Shown here piece by piece: positions 27,573-37,140 of a stretch of DNA of 64,000 nucleotides. Under the pieces are notes generated by a model. The model searched no databases. It was not told the origin of the DNA and saw only the letters and a list, made by a program, of their open reading frames with translations. The position numbers and the translations under genes were made by a program. This DNA comes from Candidatus Kapaibacterium sp. GTDB lineage: Bacteria > Bacteroidota > Ignavibacteria > Kapaibacteriales > NICIL-2. The DNA is taken from positions 1,376,579 through 1,440,578 of the forward strand of contig BPHK01000001.1 in NCBI GenBank assembly GCA_026003495.1. The letters are read 5' to 3'. The first letter of the stretch is position 1; every line of letters starts with the position of its first letter.

Positions 27573-28238
27573 ATGAGCATCATCACGCGGTACGGCTACG
27601 ATAACTTCTTTGTGCTCCTCGGGATTGGCTTTGCTATTGGCATTGCTGCATGGATACTCCGCGAGTATCGTCTTCTGGCAATCATCCTCGCAGCGGTCGC
27701 ACTCGCACTGATTGTGTTTGCGTTTTGGTTCTTTCGGGATCCAGAGCGCCGCATTCCCGACGGTGCAAAGGACGGGCGCACGGTCCTTTCCCCCGCAGAT
27801 GGGCGGGTGGTGCAGATTACCGAATGCGTCGAAGATGAGTATCTCCGTGACAGCGCCATCCAGGTGAGCATTTTTCTGTCGCCACTTGATGTACACGTCA
27901 ATCGCTATCCGATCAGTGGTGTTGTCGAATACGTCCGATATTACCCTGGGGAGTACCTGGTGGCCTGGCACCCGAAAAGTTCGGAGCGGAATGAGCGCTC
28001 AGTTATTGGGGTCCGCTCCAACGGAGGGAAGATTCTCTTTCGGCAGATTACCGGGATTCTTGCGCGGCGAATCGTCTTCGAGACCCGTGTCGGCGATTCG
28101 ATCGTTGCCGGCGAGCGCTTCGGCATGATGAAGTTCGGCTCTCGCATGGATGTTGTGCTCCCGAAAACCGCAACATTGGTAGTCACTGTAGGACAGCGCG
28201 TCCGCGGGGCAGAAACCATCCTCGCACATCTGCCATGA
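27573..28238 (+). CDS. psd: Phosphatidylserine decarboxylase proenzyme, short (PSD-A/type II) form
   Basis: A 221-residue membrane-associated enzyme converting phosphatidylserine to phosphatidylethanolamine. Two hydrophobic segments occupy about residues 8-55, then FRDPER and the LSPADGRVVQI block, the LDVHVNRYP motif and, near the end, FGMMKFGSRMDV. The GS in that last motif is the expected self-cleavage site that makes the pyruvoyl group; the FGSR form belongs to the short bacterial/archaeal class. The start at ATG 27573 gives a normal N-terminus. The next gene, pssA, makes its substrate. Confidence 0.93.
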   Translation: MSIITRYGYDNFFVLLGIGFAIGIAAWILREYRLLAIILAAVALALIVFAFWFFRDPERRIPDGAKDGRTVLSPADGRVVQITECVEDEYLRDSAIQVSIFLSPLDVHVNRYPISGVVEYVRYYPGEYLVAWHPKSSERNERSVIGVRSNGGKILFRQITGILARRIVFETRVGDSIVAGERFGMMKFGSRMDVVLPKTATLVVTVGQRVRGAETILAHLP

Positions 28239-28263
28239 GCAACTGTCTGGCACGCAACCGCCA

Positions 28264-29031
28264 ATGGCGTTCCGTGTAACACGTTCGATCGTCCCGAACC
28301 TCTTTACGCTGGGGAACCTATTCAGTGGGTTTCTGGCGATCATCAACTTTGCACATGGGCTCACTGATGAGCGTTCGATCACAGTAGGCGCACTCTACAT
28401 CCTTGCGGCAGCGATCTTCGACATGCTCGATGGAATCATGGCGCGGCTTGTACGGTCGGCCAGCGAGCTGGGTGTCGAGCTTGACTCCCTGTGTGACCTC
28501 GTCTCGTTTGGGGTTGCGCCGTCGGTGCTGCTCTACGTCGTTTACTACCACGATACCGGACCGGTCGGTATGCTCCTTGCAGCACTGCCGGCCATGGCAG
28601 GCGCGTATCGGCTCGCTCGGTTCAACGTTCAGCTTGTCTCGTTGGACGATAAGCACTACTTCCGCGGCCTCCCGATTCCCGCAGGAGCGCTCACCATCGT
28701 ATCCTTCGTGGTTTTTTACCTGCAGCCGAAGGCTCTTCCGTCCCAGTGGATAGGCTTTGCCACTAATTTTGTGACGCTTGCGACCGCACTTGCGATGGTC
28801 AGCACCATCCGCTACGACAACGTGCCGCGCCCAAGCCGTCGCGCACTTGCTCAGCGTCCGGTGTTCACAGTAATGTTCGTGCTTGCAATCGGGGCGGTCA
28901 TTGCAAGTAAAGGAACGCTGGCGTTCCCCATCTTGCTGCTGTACATAACCGCCGGAGCACTTCGCCACGCCTTCCGGCATCTGACAATGCGTTCCGAAGA
29001 ACACCAAGATTTCGACGATTTCGACAACTAG
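28264..29031 (+). CDS. pssA: CDP-diacylglycerol--serine O-phosphatidyltransferase
   Basis: A 255-residue integral membrane enzyme of the CDP-alcohol phosphatidyltransferase family. The signature DGx2ARx8Gx3Dx3D is complete around residues 57-80 (DGIMAR ... GVELDSLCD). It makes phosphatidylserine from CDP-diacylglycerol and serine, the step before Psd. About seven hydrophobic helices are visible. It starts 25 bp after psd. Confidence 0.95.
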   Translation: MAFRVTRSIVPNLFTLGNLFSGFLAIINFAHGLTDERSITVGALYILAAAIFDMLDGIMARLVRSASELGVELDSLCDLVSFGVAPSVLLYVVYYHDTGPVGMLLAALPAMAGAYRLARFNVQLVSLDDKHYFRGLPIPAGALTIVSFVVFYLQPKALPSQWIGFATNFVTLATALAMVSTIRYDNVPRPSRRALAQRPVFTVMFVLAIGAVIASKGTLAFPILLLYITAGALRHAFRHLTMRSEEHQDFDDFDN

Positions 29032-29041
29032 CACACGTTGT

Positions 29042-29305
29042 ATGCCCTACTACCGCGCAACGATTGTCGTGACACTTCGTCCTGCGATTTTGGACGTCCC
29101 AGGAAAAACTGTCGAGCACGCCCTGCACTCCTTGGGGTTCGAGACGGTCCGCAATGTGCGGATCGGCAAGCATATCACGCTCGAACTCCAGGCAACGGAC
29201 GTCGAACACGCTCAGCAGCAATGCCATACGATGAGCCAAGAGCTGCTGGCCAATCCCGTCATTGAGGATTTTGCTATTGCCACTATCGAGCCAATCACGC
29301 CGTGA
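29042..29305 (+). CDS. purS: Phosphoribosylformylglycinamidine synthase subunit PurS
   Basis: An 87-residue PurS with the typical [21 protein letters not shown] start and an [17 protein letters not shown] core. It bridges PurQ and PurL in the three-part FGAM synthase of purine synthesis. Its stop overlaps the purQ GTG start. PurL is not in this window. Confidence 0.94.
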   Translation: MPYYRATIVVTLRPAILDVPGKTVEHALHSLGFETVRNVRIGKHITLELQATDVEHAQQQCHTMSQELLANPVIEDFAIATIEPITP

Positions 29306-30006
29306 ACGTTGGCATTGTAATCTTCCCTGGCTCCAACTGCGATCGCGACGCGTACTACGCTGCTCGCCTCGTCGCAGGTATTACACCTCAGTTTCTCTGG
29401 CACAAGGACACCGAACTGCCCGCTGATCTTGATTGCATCATCTTGCCCGGAGGGTTTTCCTATGGCGACTACCTTCGGAGCGGTGCAATTGCGCGGTTTT
29501 CCCCCATCATGCGTGCTGTGCGTTCCTTCGCTGACGAAGGTGGACTGGTCCTTGGCATTTGCAATGGGTTCCAAATCCTCACCGAGGCAGGATTGCTTCC
29601 CGGTGCGCTCCTGCGGAATGCTCATCAGCGCTTCGTTTGCAGGAACGTCACCGTTCGGGTCGAGAACAACGCAACGCCATTCACCAGTGCCTACGGCCAA
29701 GGGCAAGTCCTTCGCATCCCAATTGCCCATGGCGAAGGGCGGTACTACGCCGATCCCGAAACAATCGCTCGATTAGAGGCAAATCGCCAAGTTGTCTTTC
29801 GCTACGTGGACGCCGACAGCAACCCGACTGCTGAAAGCAATCCAAATGGTTCGCTTGCGAACATTGCAGGCATCATCAACGAACGCGGCAATGTCCTCGG
29901 CATGATGCCTCATCCTGAACGAGCGTGCCAAGCACTGCTTGGGAGCGACGATGGCCTCGGCGTTTTTACGTCGCTGGTGCACTATTTTGCCCATGTCAGT
30001 GTCTAA
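29302..30006 (+). CDS. purQ: Phosphoribosylformylglycinamidine synthase subunit PurQ (glutaminase)
   Basis: A 234-residue class I glutamine amidotransferase. The catalytic Cys lies in [10 protein letters not shown], and the His/Glu pair in [17 protein letters not shown] and [16 protein letters not shown] are PurQ-specific. It supplies ammonia for formylglycinamidine ribotide synthesis. A GTG start overlaps the end of purS by 4 bp. Confidence 0.95.
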   Translation: MNVGIVIFPGSNCDRDAYYAARLVAGITPQFLWHKDTELPADLDCIILPGGFSYGDYLRSGAIARFSPIMRAVRSFADEGGLVLGICNGFQILTEAGLLPGALLRNAHQRFVCRNVTVRVENNATPFTSAYGQGQVLRIPIAHGEGRYYADPETIARLEANRQVVFRYVDADSNPTAESNPNGSLANIAGIINERGNVLGMMPHPERACQALLGSDDGLGVFTSLVHYFAHVSV

Positions 30007-30044
30007 TCACCTGCACAAGTTTTACCATCACTCTCCCTGATGCC

Positions 30045-30233
30045 ATGTTTGGCTTACCCGGCGGAATGGAATGGCTGGTCATCTTGCTGGTGGCACTGCT
30101 GATTTTCGGCGGACGGAAGATCCCGGAGCTGATGCGCGGTCTGGGCGCAGGCATTCGTGAGTTCAAACAAGCTGCCAGTGGGCAGCCAACCCCTAGCGAT
30201 CAACCTCCGAGCGATAAACCATCAGCGCAGTAG
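30045..30233 (+). CDS. tatA: Twin-arginine translocase subunit TatA
   Basis: A 62-residue TatA-type protein: one N-terminal membrane helix ([12 protein letters not shown]), the [14 protein letters not shown] hinge and amphipathic helix, then a short polar tail rich in Pro, Ser and Asp. It forms the pore component of the Tat pathway, which exports folded proteins. The start is ATG 30045; the longer open frame starts inside purQ. A second Tat protein starts 3 bp after its stop. Confidence 0.9.
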   Translation: MFGLPGGMEWLVILLVALLIFGGRKIPELMRGLGAGIREFKQAASGQPTPSDQPPSDKPSAQ

Positions 30234-30236
30234 GCA

Positions 30237-30530
30237 ATGTTCGACATCGGCGGCGGTGAGCTCTTGCTCATCCTGCTTGTGGTGCTGATCCTGTTTGGAC
30301 CAAAGAAAATTCCCGAGGTGGCGCAACTTATCGGGAAGGGCGTCCAAAAAGTTCGCCGTGCTCAAGAGGAAATCGTCGAGCAGGTGCGGCAGATCAACAC
30401 AACAGTTGCCGAACAGGTGCAGCCGATTGCTCATGAAGCAAGCCACTTGAGCGAGACGATCGCACGGCTGCCGGAGTCAACTCATCAGCCACCAGCGAAC
30501 ACTGCCGAGCACGAAACGGCTGCCACATGA
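30237..30530 (+). CDS. Twin-arginine translocase subunit, TatA/TatB-like
   Basis: A 97-residue sec-independent translocase protein with an N-terminal helix (ELLLILLVVLILFGPKKIPEVAQLIGKG) and a long charged, probably helical tail (to about residue 80). The FGPKKIPE hinge is typical of TatA/B. The longer tail compared with its neighbour suggests a TatB role, but the two cannot be separated by eye. TatC is not in this window. Confidence 0.88.
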   Translation: MFDIGGGELLLILLVVLILFGPKKIPEVAQLIGKGVQKVRRAQEEIVEQVRQINTTVAEQVQPIAHEASHLSETIARLPESTHQPPANTAEHETAAT

Positions 30531-30599
30531 GCAGAAAGTGGAGTGGCAACCTCTGCCGCTATCATCGTCCAGTGTTTCACTAGGAACTCTTTGCGGACC

Positions 30600-32027
30600 A
30601 TGGTTACCGAGACCTATGAGCGTTTTCGTCAGCGCGTGCACAACAGGGAAACAACGTGCGCGGAAGAACTCGAGCGTGCGCTCATGAGCATCGAGGAGAA
30701 CGGCCACCTTGGCGCGTTCCTAACTGTTACTGCGGATGCAGCGCGCAAGTCCGCAGAGGAGAGTGATACCCGCTTCCAACGTGGCACACCGCGCCTGCTG
30801 GAAGGAATGATCCTTGCCATCAAGGACAACATTTCCACCCGCGGGATTCCTACCACCTGTGGCTCGCGCATGCTCGAACGTTTTGTGCCCGTCTTCGATG
30901 CTACAGTCGTCGAACGGCTCCGCCACCACGGTGCCATTGTCATCGGTAAAACCAATCTCGATGAGTTCGCGATGGGCTCATCGAATGAGACTTCGTACTT
31001 CGGCATTGTTCGCAACCCCCACAATCCCGACTACGTTCCTGGAGGCTCATCGGGAGGCTCCGCCGTTGCTGTTGCGGCACGAATGGCGCACGCAGCACTC
31101 GGCTCAGACACTGGCGGTTCGATACGACAACCTGCAGCGTTTTGCGGCATCGTTGGGTTCAAGCCAAGCTACGGTCGAGTCAGCCGGTATGGCTTGGTTG
31201 CCTTTGCATCATCCCTCGACCAAATCGGTCCAATGGCACGTTCGGTGCGCGATGTAGCACTCCTTGCCCATGCTATCTCCGGTCATGATCCCGCCGATAG
31301 CACCAGTAGCGAGCAGCCCCCGATCGATCTACACATTGCGCCTCTGGCAGAACGCCCCCGTCTTGGCATCGTTGGCGAAGAAATTCTTTCCGGCTGCAGC
31401 ACGGAGGTACGCAGTTGCTACGAAGAGGTCTGCAGACTTGCTCAGCAGGCTGGCTACCGCCTTGTCCTGATTCAGTTCGATTCGATGGATGCATGGATAC
31501 CAACCTACTACATCCTGGCAACAGCCGAAGCATCCTCAAACCTTGCGCGGTACGATGGTGTCCGCTATGGCTTCCGCGCTGATAACGACGGCAACGATAT
31601 GATGACCGCAACACGGACAGCAGGATTCGGTACCGAAGTCAAGCGTCGCATCATGCTCGGTACCTACGTGCTCTCAGCTGGCTACTACGATGCGTACTAC
31701 CGCAAGGCACAGAAAGCTCGCCGCTGGATTGTGGAGAACTACCGTCGCATCTTTTCCACGTGCGACGCAGTGCTCCTACCGACAACCCCGACGCCGGCAT
31801 TTCGCATCGGCGAGAAAACGAGCAACCCGTTGGCGATGTACCTCAACGATATTCTCACCGTCTCGGCAAATTTGGCTGGAATTCCTGCGCTCAGTCTCCC
31901 TGCTGGGCGATCGGGGAATGGCTTGCCGATCGGAGTGCAACTGCAAGCTCCCTTCAATGCCGATGAGGTGTTGCTTCGCATTGCCTACGACATCGAACAA
32001 TGCCTGCTCGCGCGCGCAACGGTATAG
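30600..32027 (+). CDS. gatA: Aspartyl/glutamyl-tRNA(Asn/Gln) amidotransferase subunit A
   Basis: A 475-residue amidase-signature enzyme. The Ser-cisSer-Lys triad is visible as the lysine in LAIKDNI, and the serines in VPGGSSGGSAVAVAA and GSDTGGSIRQPAAFCG. It is the glutaminase subunit of GatCAB, which converts misacylated Glu-tRNA(Gln) or Asp-tRNA(Asn) to the correct form. ATG 30600 is taken as start; the frame extends 19 codons upstream without support. gatB and gatC are elsewhere. The next gene overlaps its end by 28 bp. Confidence 0.94.
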   Translation: MVTETYERFRQRVHNRETTCAEELERALMSIEENGHLGAFLTVTADAARKSAEESDTRFQRGTPRLLEGMILAIKDNISTRGIPTTCGSRMLERFVPVFDATVVERLRHHGAIVIGKTNLDEFAMGSSNETSYFGIVRNPHNPDYVPGGSSGGSAVAVAARMAHAALGSDTGGSIRQPAAFCGIVGFKPSYGRVSRYGLVAFASSLDQIGPMARSVRDVALLAHAISGHDPADSTSSEQPPIDLHIAPLAERPRLGIVGEEILSGCSTEVRSCYEEVCRLAQQAGYRLVLIQFDSMDAWIPTYYILATAEASSNLARYDGVRYGFRADNDGNDMMTATRTAGFGTEVKRRIMLGTYVLSAGYYDAYYRKAQKARRWIVENYRRIFSTCDAVLLPTTPTPAFRIGEKTSNPLAMYLNDILTVSANLAGIPALSLPAGRSGNGLPIGVQLQAPFNADEVLLRIAYDIEQCLLARATV

Positions 32028-33730
32028 CCGAGAGTGCTGCGCTCTCGCTTGTGATCGCCTTAGCGTTTTGGAGCTGTAAGCAGCACGCGCCCAACCATAC
32101 GCTACGTCCAGCGCGCGGTGCGATTCATTATGGCGGCACATACCGCATCAACATGCTCCGTGGCAATCCAAACGGTCTCGACCCTGTCCTGATCACCAGC
32201 AAGCTGGCCGATGACATTGCTCTCCAGCTCTACGATCGCCTTGTCACGTTCGATTCACTCCTGCGCCCACAACCGGAACTTGCGCGCCAGTGGGAAATTT
32301 CCGCCGACGGGAAGCGCTACACGTTCCATCTCCGTACTGATGTTCGATTCCACGATGACCCATGCTTCCCTGGCGGCATCGGACGGCGCATGACTGCCGA
32401 CGATGTAGTGTACTCTCTCACCCGTGCGTGCGATCCACTGGCGAAGACAACCGCGTTTTGGATTTTCAAAGACAAGATCCGTGGCGCCACGCGCTTCTAC
32501 ACTGCACGTGCTTTAGGTGACACCACAGTAACTGCGATTGAAGGCATCACTGCTGCCGACGATTCAACAGTCATCATCGAGCTGGAGCGTCCCTACGCAC
32601 CGTTCTTGTTGCAGTTGGCAAATGCATTCGGGTGTATCGTTCCCCGTGAGGCGGTGGAGTTCTACGGCGAGAATTATTTCCGGCACCCCGTCGGCACAGG
32701 TCCATTCCGTCTTGTTTGGTGGAAAGATGATTACGGCATGCTCCTTGTCCGCAACGAGCACTACTGGCAACGTGACCAGTGGGGCAATCAGCTACCGTAC
32801 CTCGATTCGCTCTTTATCACGTTCATCAAAGACGATAAAGTGCAGCTACAACAATTTCTCGACGGACAACTGGAGGAGTCGTACTCAATCCCGACTGAGC
32901 TTTTCGATGTGCTCATTGACCCAACGACGCGCCAGCTACGAGCAGGCTACCCCTTCCTGCTCCAAGTTACCCCAGCGCTTCTGACGTGGTTCATTGATTT
33001 CAACTGCTCGCGGCCACCATTCTCCGACCGTACGTTCCGGCAGGCGATCTCGTGGGCAATTGATCGCGAGCGGATTGTACGCTATGTGCTACGGAACTCC
33101 CCCTGGGCTGCTGCAACACACGGTGTAACACCGCCCGTCCTCCCTGGATATGACATCACGCAGATCGAGGGCTACCACTTCGATCCTGTCCGCGGGCGGG
33201 CATTACTGAGCCAATGCCGCGCAGTCCCACAAAGATTGGTGCTCCACGTGTACCCAGAGCCACGTCTTCTCCAGGTGGCCGAAGCCATCCAGAGTATGCT
33301 CGCCGAACATCTTGGTATTGAGCTACGCATCGAGGTAATTCAGTTTGCGCAATTCCTCGACTTGGCCGAGCGCGGACAGCTGACAATGTGGGGTACCCGA
33401 TGGTACGGAGACTATCCCGACGTTGAAAATTACCTGAGCCTGTTCGATGGCAGCTTCGTCCCCGACGATCCAAACGCACCGAGCTACCCGAACAGCACCC
33501 GCTACCGCAACGACACAGTAACGGCACTACTCCAGAAGGCAGCATCGTTGACCGATGCACGCGTGCGCTACGCACTCTACCGCGAGGCTGAACAGCGCAT
33601 CGTGCACGATGCGCCAGCAGCGATGCTCTTCTACGAGACGCACTACCGCCTCCTGCAGCCGTATGTGCGGAACTATCCGCTCGATGCAATGGCGCGACCA
33701 GTTCTCAAACACGTGTGGTTCGCGTGGTAA
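32000..33730 (+). CDS. Peptide/nickel-type ABC transporter substrate-binding protein (SBP_bac_5), lipoprotein
   Basis: A 576-residue extracytoplasmic solute-binding protein. A short N-terminal hydrophobic stretch ends at a cysteine (ALAFWSCKQ), a loose lipobox, so it is probably a lipoprotein. The family blocks GLDPVLITSKLADDIALQLYD, PELARQWEISADGKRYTFHL, TADDVVYSLTR and FRQAISWAIDRERIV are clear. It likely binds oligopeptides, but no permease or ATPase gene lies nearby, so the transporter partner is unknown. A second such protein lies at 49028-50794. Its TAA stop overlaps the ATG of the next gene (TAATG). Confidence 0.88.
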   Translation: MPARARNGIAESAALSLVIALAFWSCKQHAPNHTLRPARGAIHYGGTYRINMLRGNPNGLDPVLITSKLADDIALQLYDRLVTFDSLLRPQPELARQWEISADGKRYTFHLRTDVRFHDDPCFPGGIGRRMTADDVVYSLTRACDPLAKTTAFWIFKDKIRGATRFYTARALGDTTVTAIEGITAADDSTVIIELERPYAPFLLQLANAFGCIVPREAVEFYGENYFRHPVGTGPFRLVWWKDDYGMLLVRNEHYWQRDQWGNQLPYLDSLFITFIKDDKVQLQQFLDGQLEESYSIPTELFDVLIDPTTRQLRAGYPFLLQVTPALLTWFIDFNCSRPPFSDRTFRQAISWAIDRERIVRYVLRNSPWAAATHGVTPPVLPGYDITQIEGYHFDPVRGRALLSQCRAVPQRLVLHVYPEPRLLQVAEAIQSMLAEHLGIELRIEVIQFAQFLDLAERGQLTMWGTRWYGDYPDVENYLSLFDGSFVPDDPNAPSYPNSTRYRNDTVTALLQKAASLTDARVRYALYREAEQRIVHDAPAAMLFYETHYRLLQPYVRNYPLDAMARPVLKHVWFAW

Positions 33731-34707
33731 TGTCAACGGAAACATTACACCTCGACGCATCGGATCCCGCCGATGTAGAACGTGCAGCTACGCTGCTTGC
33801 AGCAGGTAAGCTTGTTGCGATTCCGACCGAAACAGTCTACGGATTGGCAGCGCGTGTGTTCGCTCCCGATGCGGTCGAAGAAATTTTCCGTGTCAAAGGT
33901 AGGCCGATGGACAATCCACTCATCGTTCACTGTGCGACGGAAAGCGACATCGAACTGATCGCAACGGAAATTCCCCCTGTTGCATGGCGATTGTTGGAGC
34001 GATTTGCACCTGGCCCACTGACGCTAGTACTCCATCGGCATCTGAGGGTACCTTCTATCGTGAGCGCTGGATCGCCAAGTGTTGCGGTGCGTATCCCCGC
34101 TCTGGAGGTAACACGCCGCCTGATTGCTCTTGCAGGTGAACCTGTGGTTGCACCTTCAGCGAATCGGTCCGGCAGACCAAGTCCAACACGCGCTGAACAT
34201 GTCTTCGAAGACTTAGGTGGGAGCATCGCTGCCGTCCTCGATGCCGGGCCGTGCGCAATTGGCATCGAGTCAACAGTGCTCAACCTAACTGTGGAGCCCG
34301 CCACCATCGTTCGTCCTGGCGCTATCGAAGCGGTTGACCTGGCGGAGATCTTGGGTTATGAACCTCCAATCGCGCACCACAGTGACACTGGAGCTCCTAT
34401 CGCACCTGGCATGAAGTATCGCCACTATGCCCCGCGCACTCCCGTATTTTTGACCGAATCGCTCGAGACTATCCCAACCGGTGCACTTGTGCTGACGACA
34501 ACGTCACTGGAAAGCGACCGCGTTCGAGTGCGGCCCCTGACTCGCCAGACGCTCTACGATGAGTTCCGCCGTGCTGACCGCGAACACGTTCCAGCGATCT
34601 TCGTGCTGATTACCCCAGATGTTCGCGCAGACCGCGCGCTGATGAACCGGATCGAAAAAGCCGCAGTTTCGTCGCAACGTGCCGATGATATACCACCGAT
34701 GAGTTGA
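33730..34707 (+). CDS. tsaC: Threonylcarbamoyl-AMP synthase (YrdC/Sua5 family)
   Basis: A 325-residue Sua5-type enzyme. The YrdC domain (about 1-200) has KLVAIPTETVYGLAARV, KGRPMDNPLIVH, APSANRSGRPSPT and the IESTVLNL block. A C-terminal Sua5 domain follows the APGMKYRHYAP linker. It makes threonylcarbamoyl-AMP from Thr, bicarbonate and ATP for the t6A37 modification of tRNAs reading ANN codons. The start at 33730 overlaps the stop of the lipoprotein gene. Confidence 0.94.
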   Translation: MSTETLHLDASDPADVERAATLLAAGKLVAIPTETVYGLAARVFAPDAVEEIFRVKGRPMDNPLIVHCATESDIELIATEIPPVAWRLLERFAPGPLTLVLHRHLRVPSIVSAGSPSVAVRIPALEVTRRLIALAGEPVVAPSANRSGRPSPTRAEHVFEDLGGSIAAVLDAGPCAIGIESTVLNLTVEPATIVRPGAIEAVDLAEILGYEPPIAHHSDTGAPIAPGMKYRHYAPRTPVFLTESLETIPTGALVLTTTSLESDRVRVRPLTRQTLYDEFRRADREHVPAIFVLITPDVRADRALMNRIEKAAVSSQRADDIPPMS

Positions 34708-34742
34708 ACGATTCTACACCGCCGCATATGCTCGACTGTACT

Positions 34743-35015
34743 ATGGTTGAACGTACCGTCGTCGTCCGAAATCGGGCAGGGCTGCATACCCGTCCGGCTG
34801 CAATGATTGTCAAACGCGCTGCTCAGTTTGCATCCGACATTTACCTCGAAAGCGACGATCACATGCGCATCAACGCCAAGAGTATCATTGGCGTCATGAC
34901 GCTCGCTGCTGCACAAGGGACTACGCTCAAGCTCATCGTTTCTGGGCCTGACGAAGAGCAAGCTGCCGATGCAATCGCCGAGCTTTTCGAAACCGGCTTT
35001 GGCGAACCACTCTGA
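34743..35015 (+). CDS. ptsH: Phosphocarrier protein HPr
   Basis: A 91-residue HPr. The phosphorylatable histidine is in NRAGLHTRPAAMIV, and a serine in the NAKSIIGVM segment is at the HPr-kinase site. It relays phosphate from EI, encoded next. ATG 34743 gives the normal length; ATG 34728 is 5 codons upstream. No sugar-specific EII gene is in the window, so its role may be regulatory. Confidence 0.94.
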   Translation: MVERTVVVRNRAGLHTRPAAMIVKRAAQFASDIYLESDDHMRINAKSIIGVMTLAAAQGTTLKLIVSGPDEEQAADAIAELFETGFGEPL

Positions 35016-35029
35016 CACGAACCACACCA

Positions 35030-36766
35030 ATGGATAGCGACGCCGGAGGACTACGGACATCCCCCTCACTCCGATTCCAGGGCATTGCCGCATCCCACGG
35101 TATTGCGATCGGGCATGCTGTCATCATCCGCGCACCCCAAGAGCGTTTGCTCCACTGGCGTATTGTGTCACCACCGGAGCGTCCGCACCATTTGGAGCGT
35201 TATCGTCAAGCCCGCCAACTGCTGCTCGACTCCATCCGTGCTGGGATGAACCTAGCTGCCAATGCACTCCCCGATGCGCACGCAATCGTCGAATCCTACG
35301 AGCTCATCGTAAGTGATCCAGCGATCGAGCAGACCATCAGCAATCGTATTCTCGGGGAAGGAATGCCCACCGAAGTTGCCGTCAGCACTGCCTACGATGC
35401 CCACATCCACGCGCTTGCCAACGCGAGCGACCCGCTCATCCGCGAACGTCGCTACGACCTAGAGAACATTCGGCAGAAGCTCTTGGCTGCCCTACTCAGC
35501 CCCTCGCCTACCACTGGCTCATTACGCGGTGCGATTATTGTCGCTCCATCGCTCCTTGCCTCGGATGTCCTGCAGTACCACGACCAAGGAGTCCGCGGTA
35601 TCGTGACCGAAGTTGGTGGCATTTCAAGCCACGCGTGCATCGTCGCCCGAACGCTCGGCATCCCTGCCGTCATCGGCATTCGCAATGCGACTCGACTGCT
35701 CGACGACAATGTCCAACTCATCGTTGACGGCACAAGAGGACTAGTGATCGCCTCGCCGGACGTAACCACCATCGAGCACTATCGAGCGATCCGCGATACA
35801 CGGACAGAACATCGCACACCCCATACAGGCATTGCGACAACGACTGACGGAGTAGCAATTCCAGTCTATGCCTCCGTAGATTCTCCCGACGAGGTTCCCA
35901 ATGCGATAGCACAGGGCGCTGAAGGCATCGGTCTTGTCCGGACGGAACTCCTTTTGGTGCGCTTGCGCCACTTCCCTAGCGAACAGGAGCAAACTGCATG
36001 GTACCGTGCCATTGTTGAGCAGGCATATCCGAAGCCTGTCACGCTCCGCATCTTTGATCTTGGCAGCGATAAGGCAATTGGAGGCATGCCGCACGAGCCC
36101 AATCCTGCACTCGGACTGCGTGGACTGCGCTTTCTCCTCCAACGCCGCGACTTACTTAGTGCACAGTTGAGGGCAATCCTTCGCGCCTCGGCACAGCGGA
36201 CGGTACGGCTCCTTGCTCCAATGGTGACCACATTGGAAGAAGTGGAGACTCTGCGTGCGTTGCTTGAAACAGCAAAGCAAGAACTCCGCGATAATCGAGA
36301 GTCGTTCGATGAACACATCCCCCTTGGAATCATGGTCGAAACTCCTGCTGCTGCTCTCCTTGCTGATCAGCTTGCCGGACATGTAGCATTTTTTAGCATC
36401 GGTACCAATGACTTAACGCAGTACACTCTCGCAGCAGACCGAACAAGCAGTCTGGTGGCGTACCTTTTCGATCAGCTTCATCCGGCTGTGCTTCGGCTCC
36501 TCCAGATGATCGTTGCTGCAGCAAAGCGCCGGGGAATTCATGCCGAGCTCTGCGGTGATTTGGCAACGTTCCCCTCCGCAACGGAGCTACTTGTTGGGCT
36601 CGGCATCAGTGCACTTAGCGTTGCCCCGACATCCATCCCAGCACTGAAGGAAAAAATCAGCACCATCAATGCTGCCCAAGCGGAGCAGCTGCTTGTACAA
36701 GCGCTTGCAGCCAGCGACTCTGCAGCCGTTCGCGCATTGTTGAATCATCAGCACTCGTCCGTATGA
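35030..36766 (+). CDS. ptsI: Phosphoenolpyruvate--protein phosphotransferase (Enzyme I)
   Basis: A 578-residue EI. The active-site histidine is in GGISSHACIVARTLGIPAVIG, the PEP-binding part has AEGIGLVRTELL and FDLGSDKA, and the catalytic cysteine is in AELCGDLA. The usual CGEMAGD reads CGDLATF here, a minor deviation. It autophosphorylates from PEP and passes phosphate to HPr. Its stop overlaps folB by 4 bp (ATGA). Confidence 0.94.
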   Translation: MDSDAGGLRTSPSLRFQGIAASHGIAIGHAVIIRAPQERLLHWRIVSPPERPHHLERYRQARQLLLDSIRAGMNLAANALPDAHAIVESYELIVSDPAIEQTISNRILGEGMPTEVAVSTAYDAHIHALANASDPLIRERRYDLENIRQKLLAALLSPSPTTGSLRGAIIVAPSLLASDVLQYHDQGVRGIVTEVGGISSHACIVARTLGIPAVIGIRNATRLLDDNVQLIVDGTRGLVIASPDVTTIEHYRAIRDTRTEHRTPHTGIATTTDGVAIPVYASVDSPDEVPNAIAQGAEGIGLVRTELLLVRLRHFPSEQEQTAWYRAIVEQAYPKPVTLRIFDLGSDKAIGGMPHEPNPALGLRGLRFLLQRRDLLSAQLRAILRASAQRTVRLLAPMVTTLEEVETLRALLETAKQELRDNRESFDEHIPLGIMVETPAAALLADQLAGHVAFFSIGTNDLTQYTLAADRTSSLVAYLFDQLHPAVLRLLQMIVAAAKRRGIHAELCGDLATFPSATELLVGLGISALSVAPTSIPALKEKISTINAAQAEQLLVQALAASDSAAVRALLNHQHSSV

Positions 36767-37140
36767 TGGGAAACCTTGCAAAGCTCACCATCGCGAATCT
36801 CCAGCTCTACTCTTACCATGGTGTCTCCAATGAAGAGCAACAGCTTGGTGGCCGCTACGAAGTGGATGCCGAACTCTACTACGACGCCAGCACAGCGATT
36901 GCTCGTGATGAACTTCCCCGTGCCGTCAACTACGCTGATGTGATGGCATGCATTGCAGATGCCGTCGGTGCAAAGCGGCGGCGCTTGATCGAGACACTCG
37001 CGCGTGATGTTGCAGATGCGATTTTGGATCGCTTCACTCAGGTGCAGACGGTCTGCATTCGTGTTCGCAAGCGCACTGTCCCCGCCGGAATGGTTGTTGA
37101 TTACGTCGAGGCAGAATGGAGATCGCACCGTCATCAATAG
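36763..37140 (+). CDS. folB: Dihydroneopterin aldolase
   Basis: A 125-residue FolB with the family blocks YHGVSNEEQQLGGRYEVD, VNYADV and LIETLARDVADAIL. It converts dihydroneopterin to 6-hydroxymethyldihydropterin in folate synthesis. It is coupled to ptsI by ATGA and overlaps folK by 25 bp, so folB-folK form an adjacent pathway pair. Confidence 0.93.
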   Translation: MMGNLAKLTIANLQLYSYHGVSNEEQQLGGRYEVDAELYYDASTAIARDELPRAVNYADVMACIADAVGAKRRRLIETLARDVADAILDRFTQVQTVCIRVRKRTVPAGMVVDYVEAEWRSHRHQ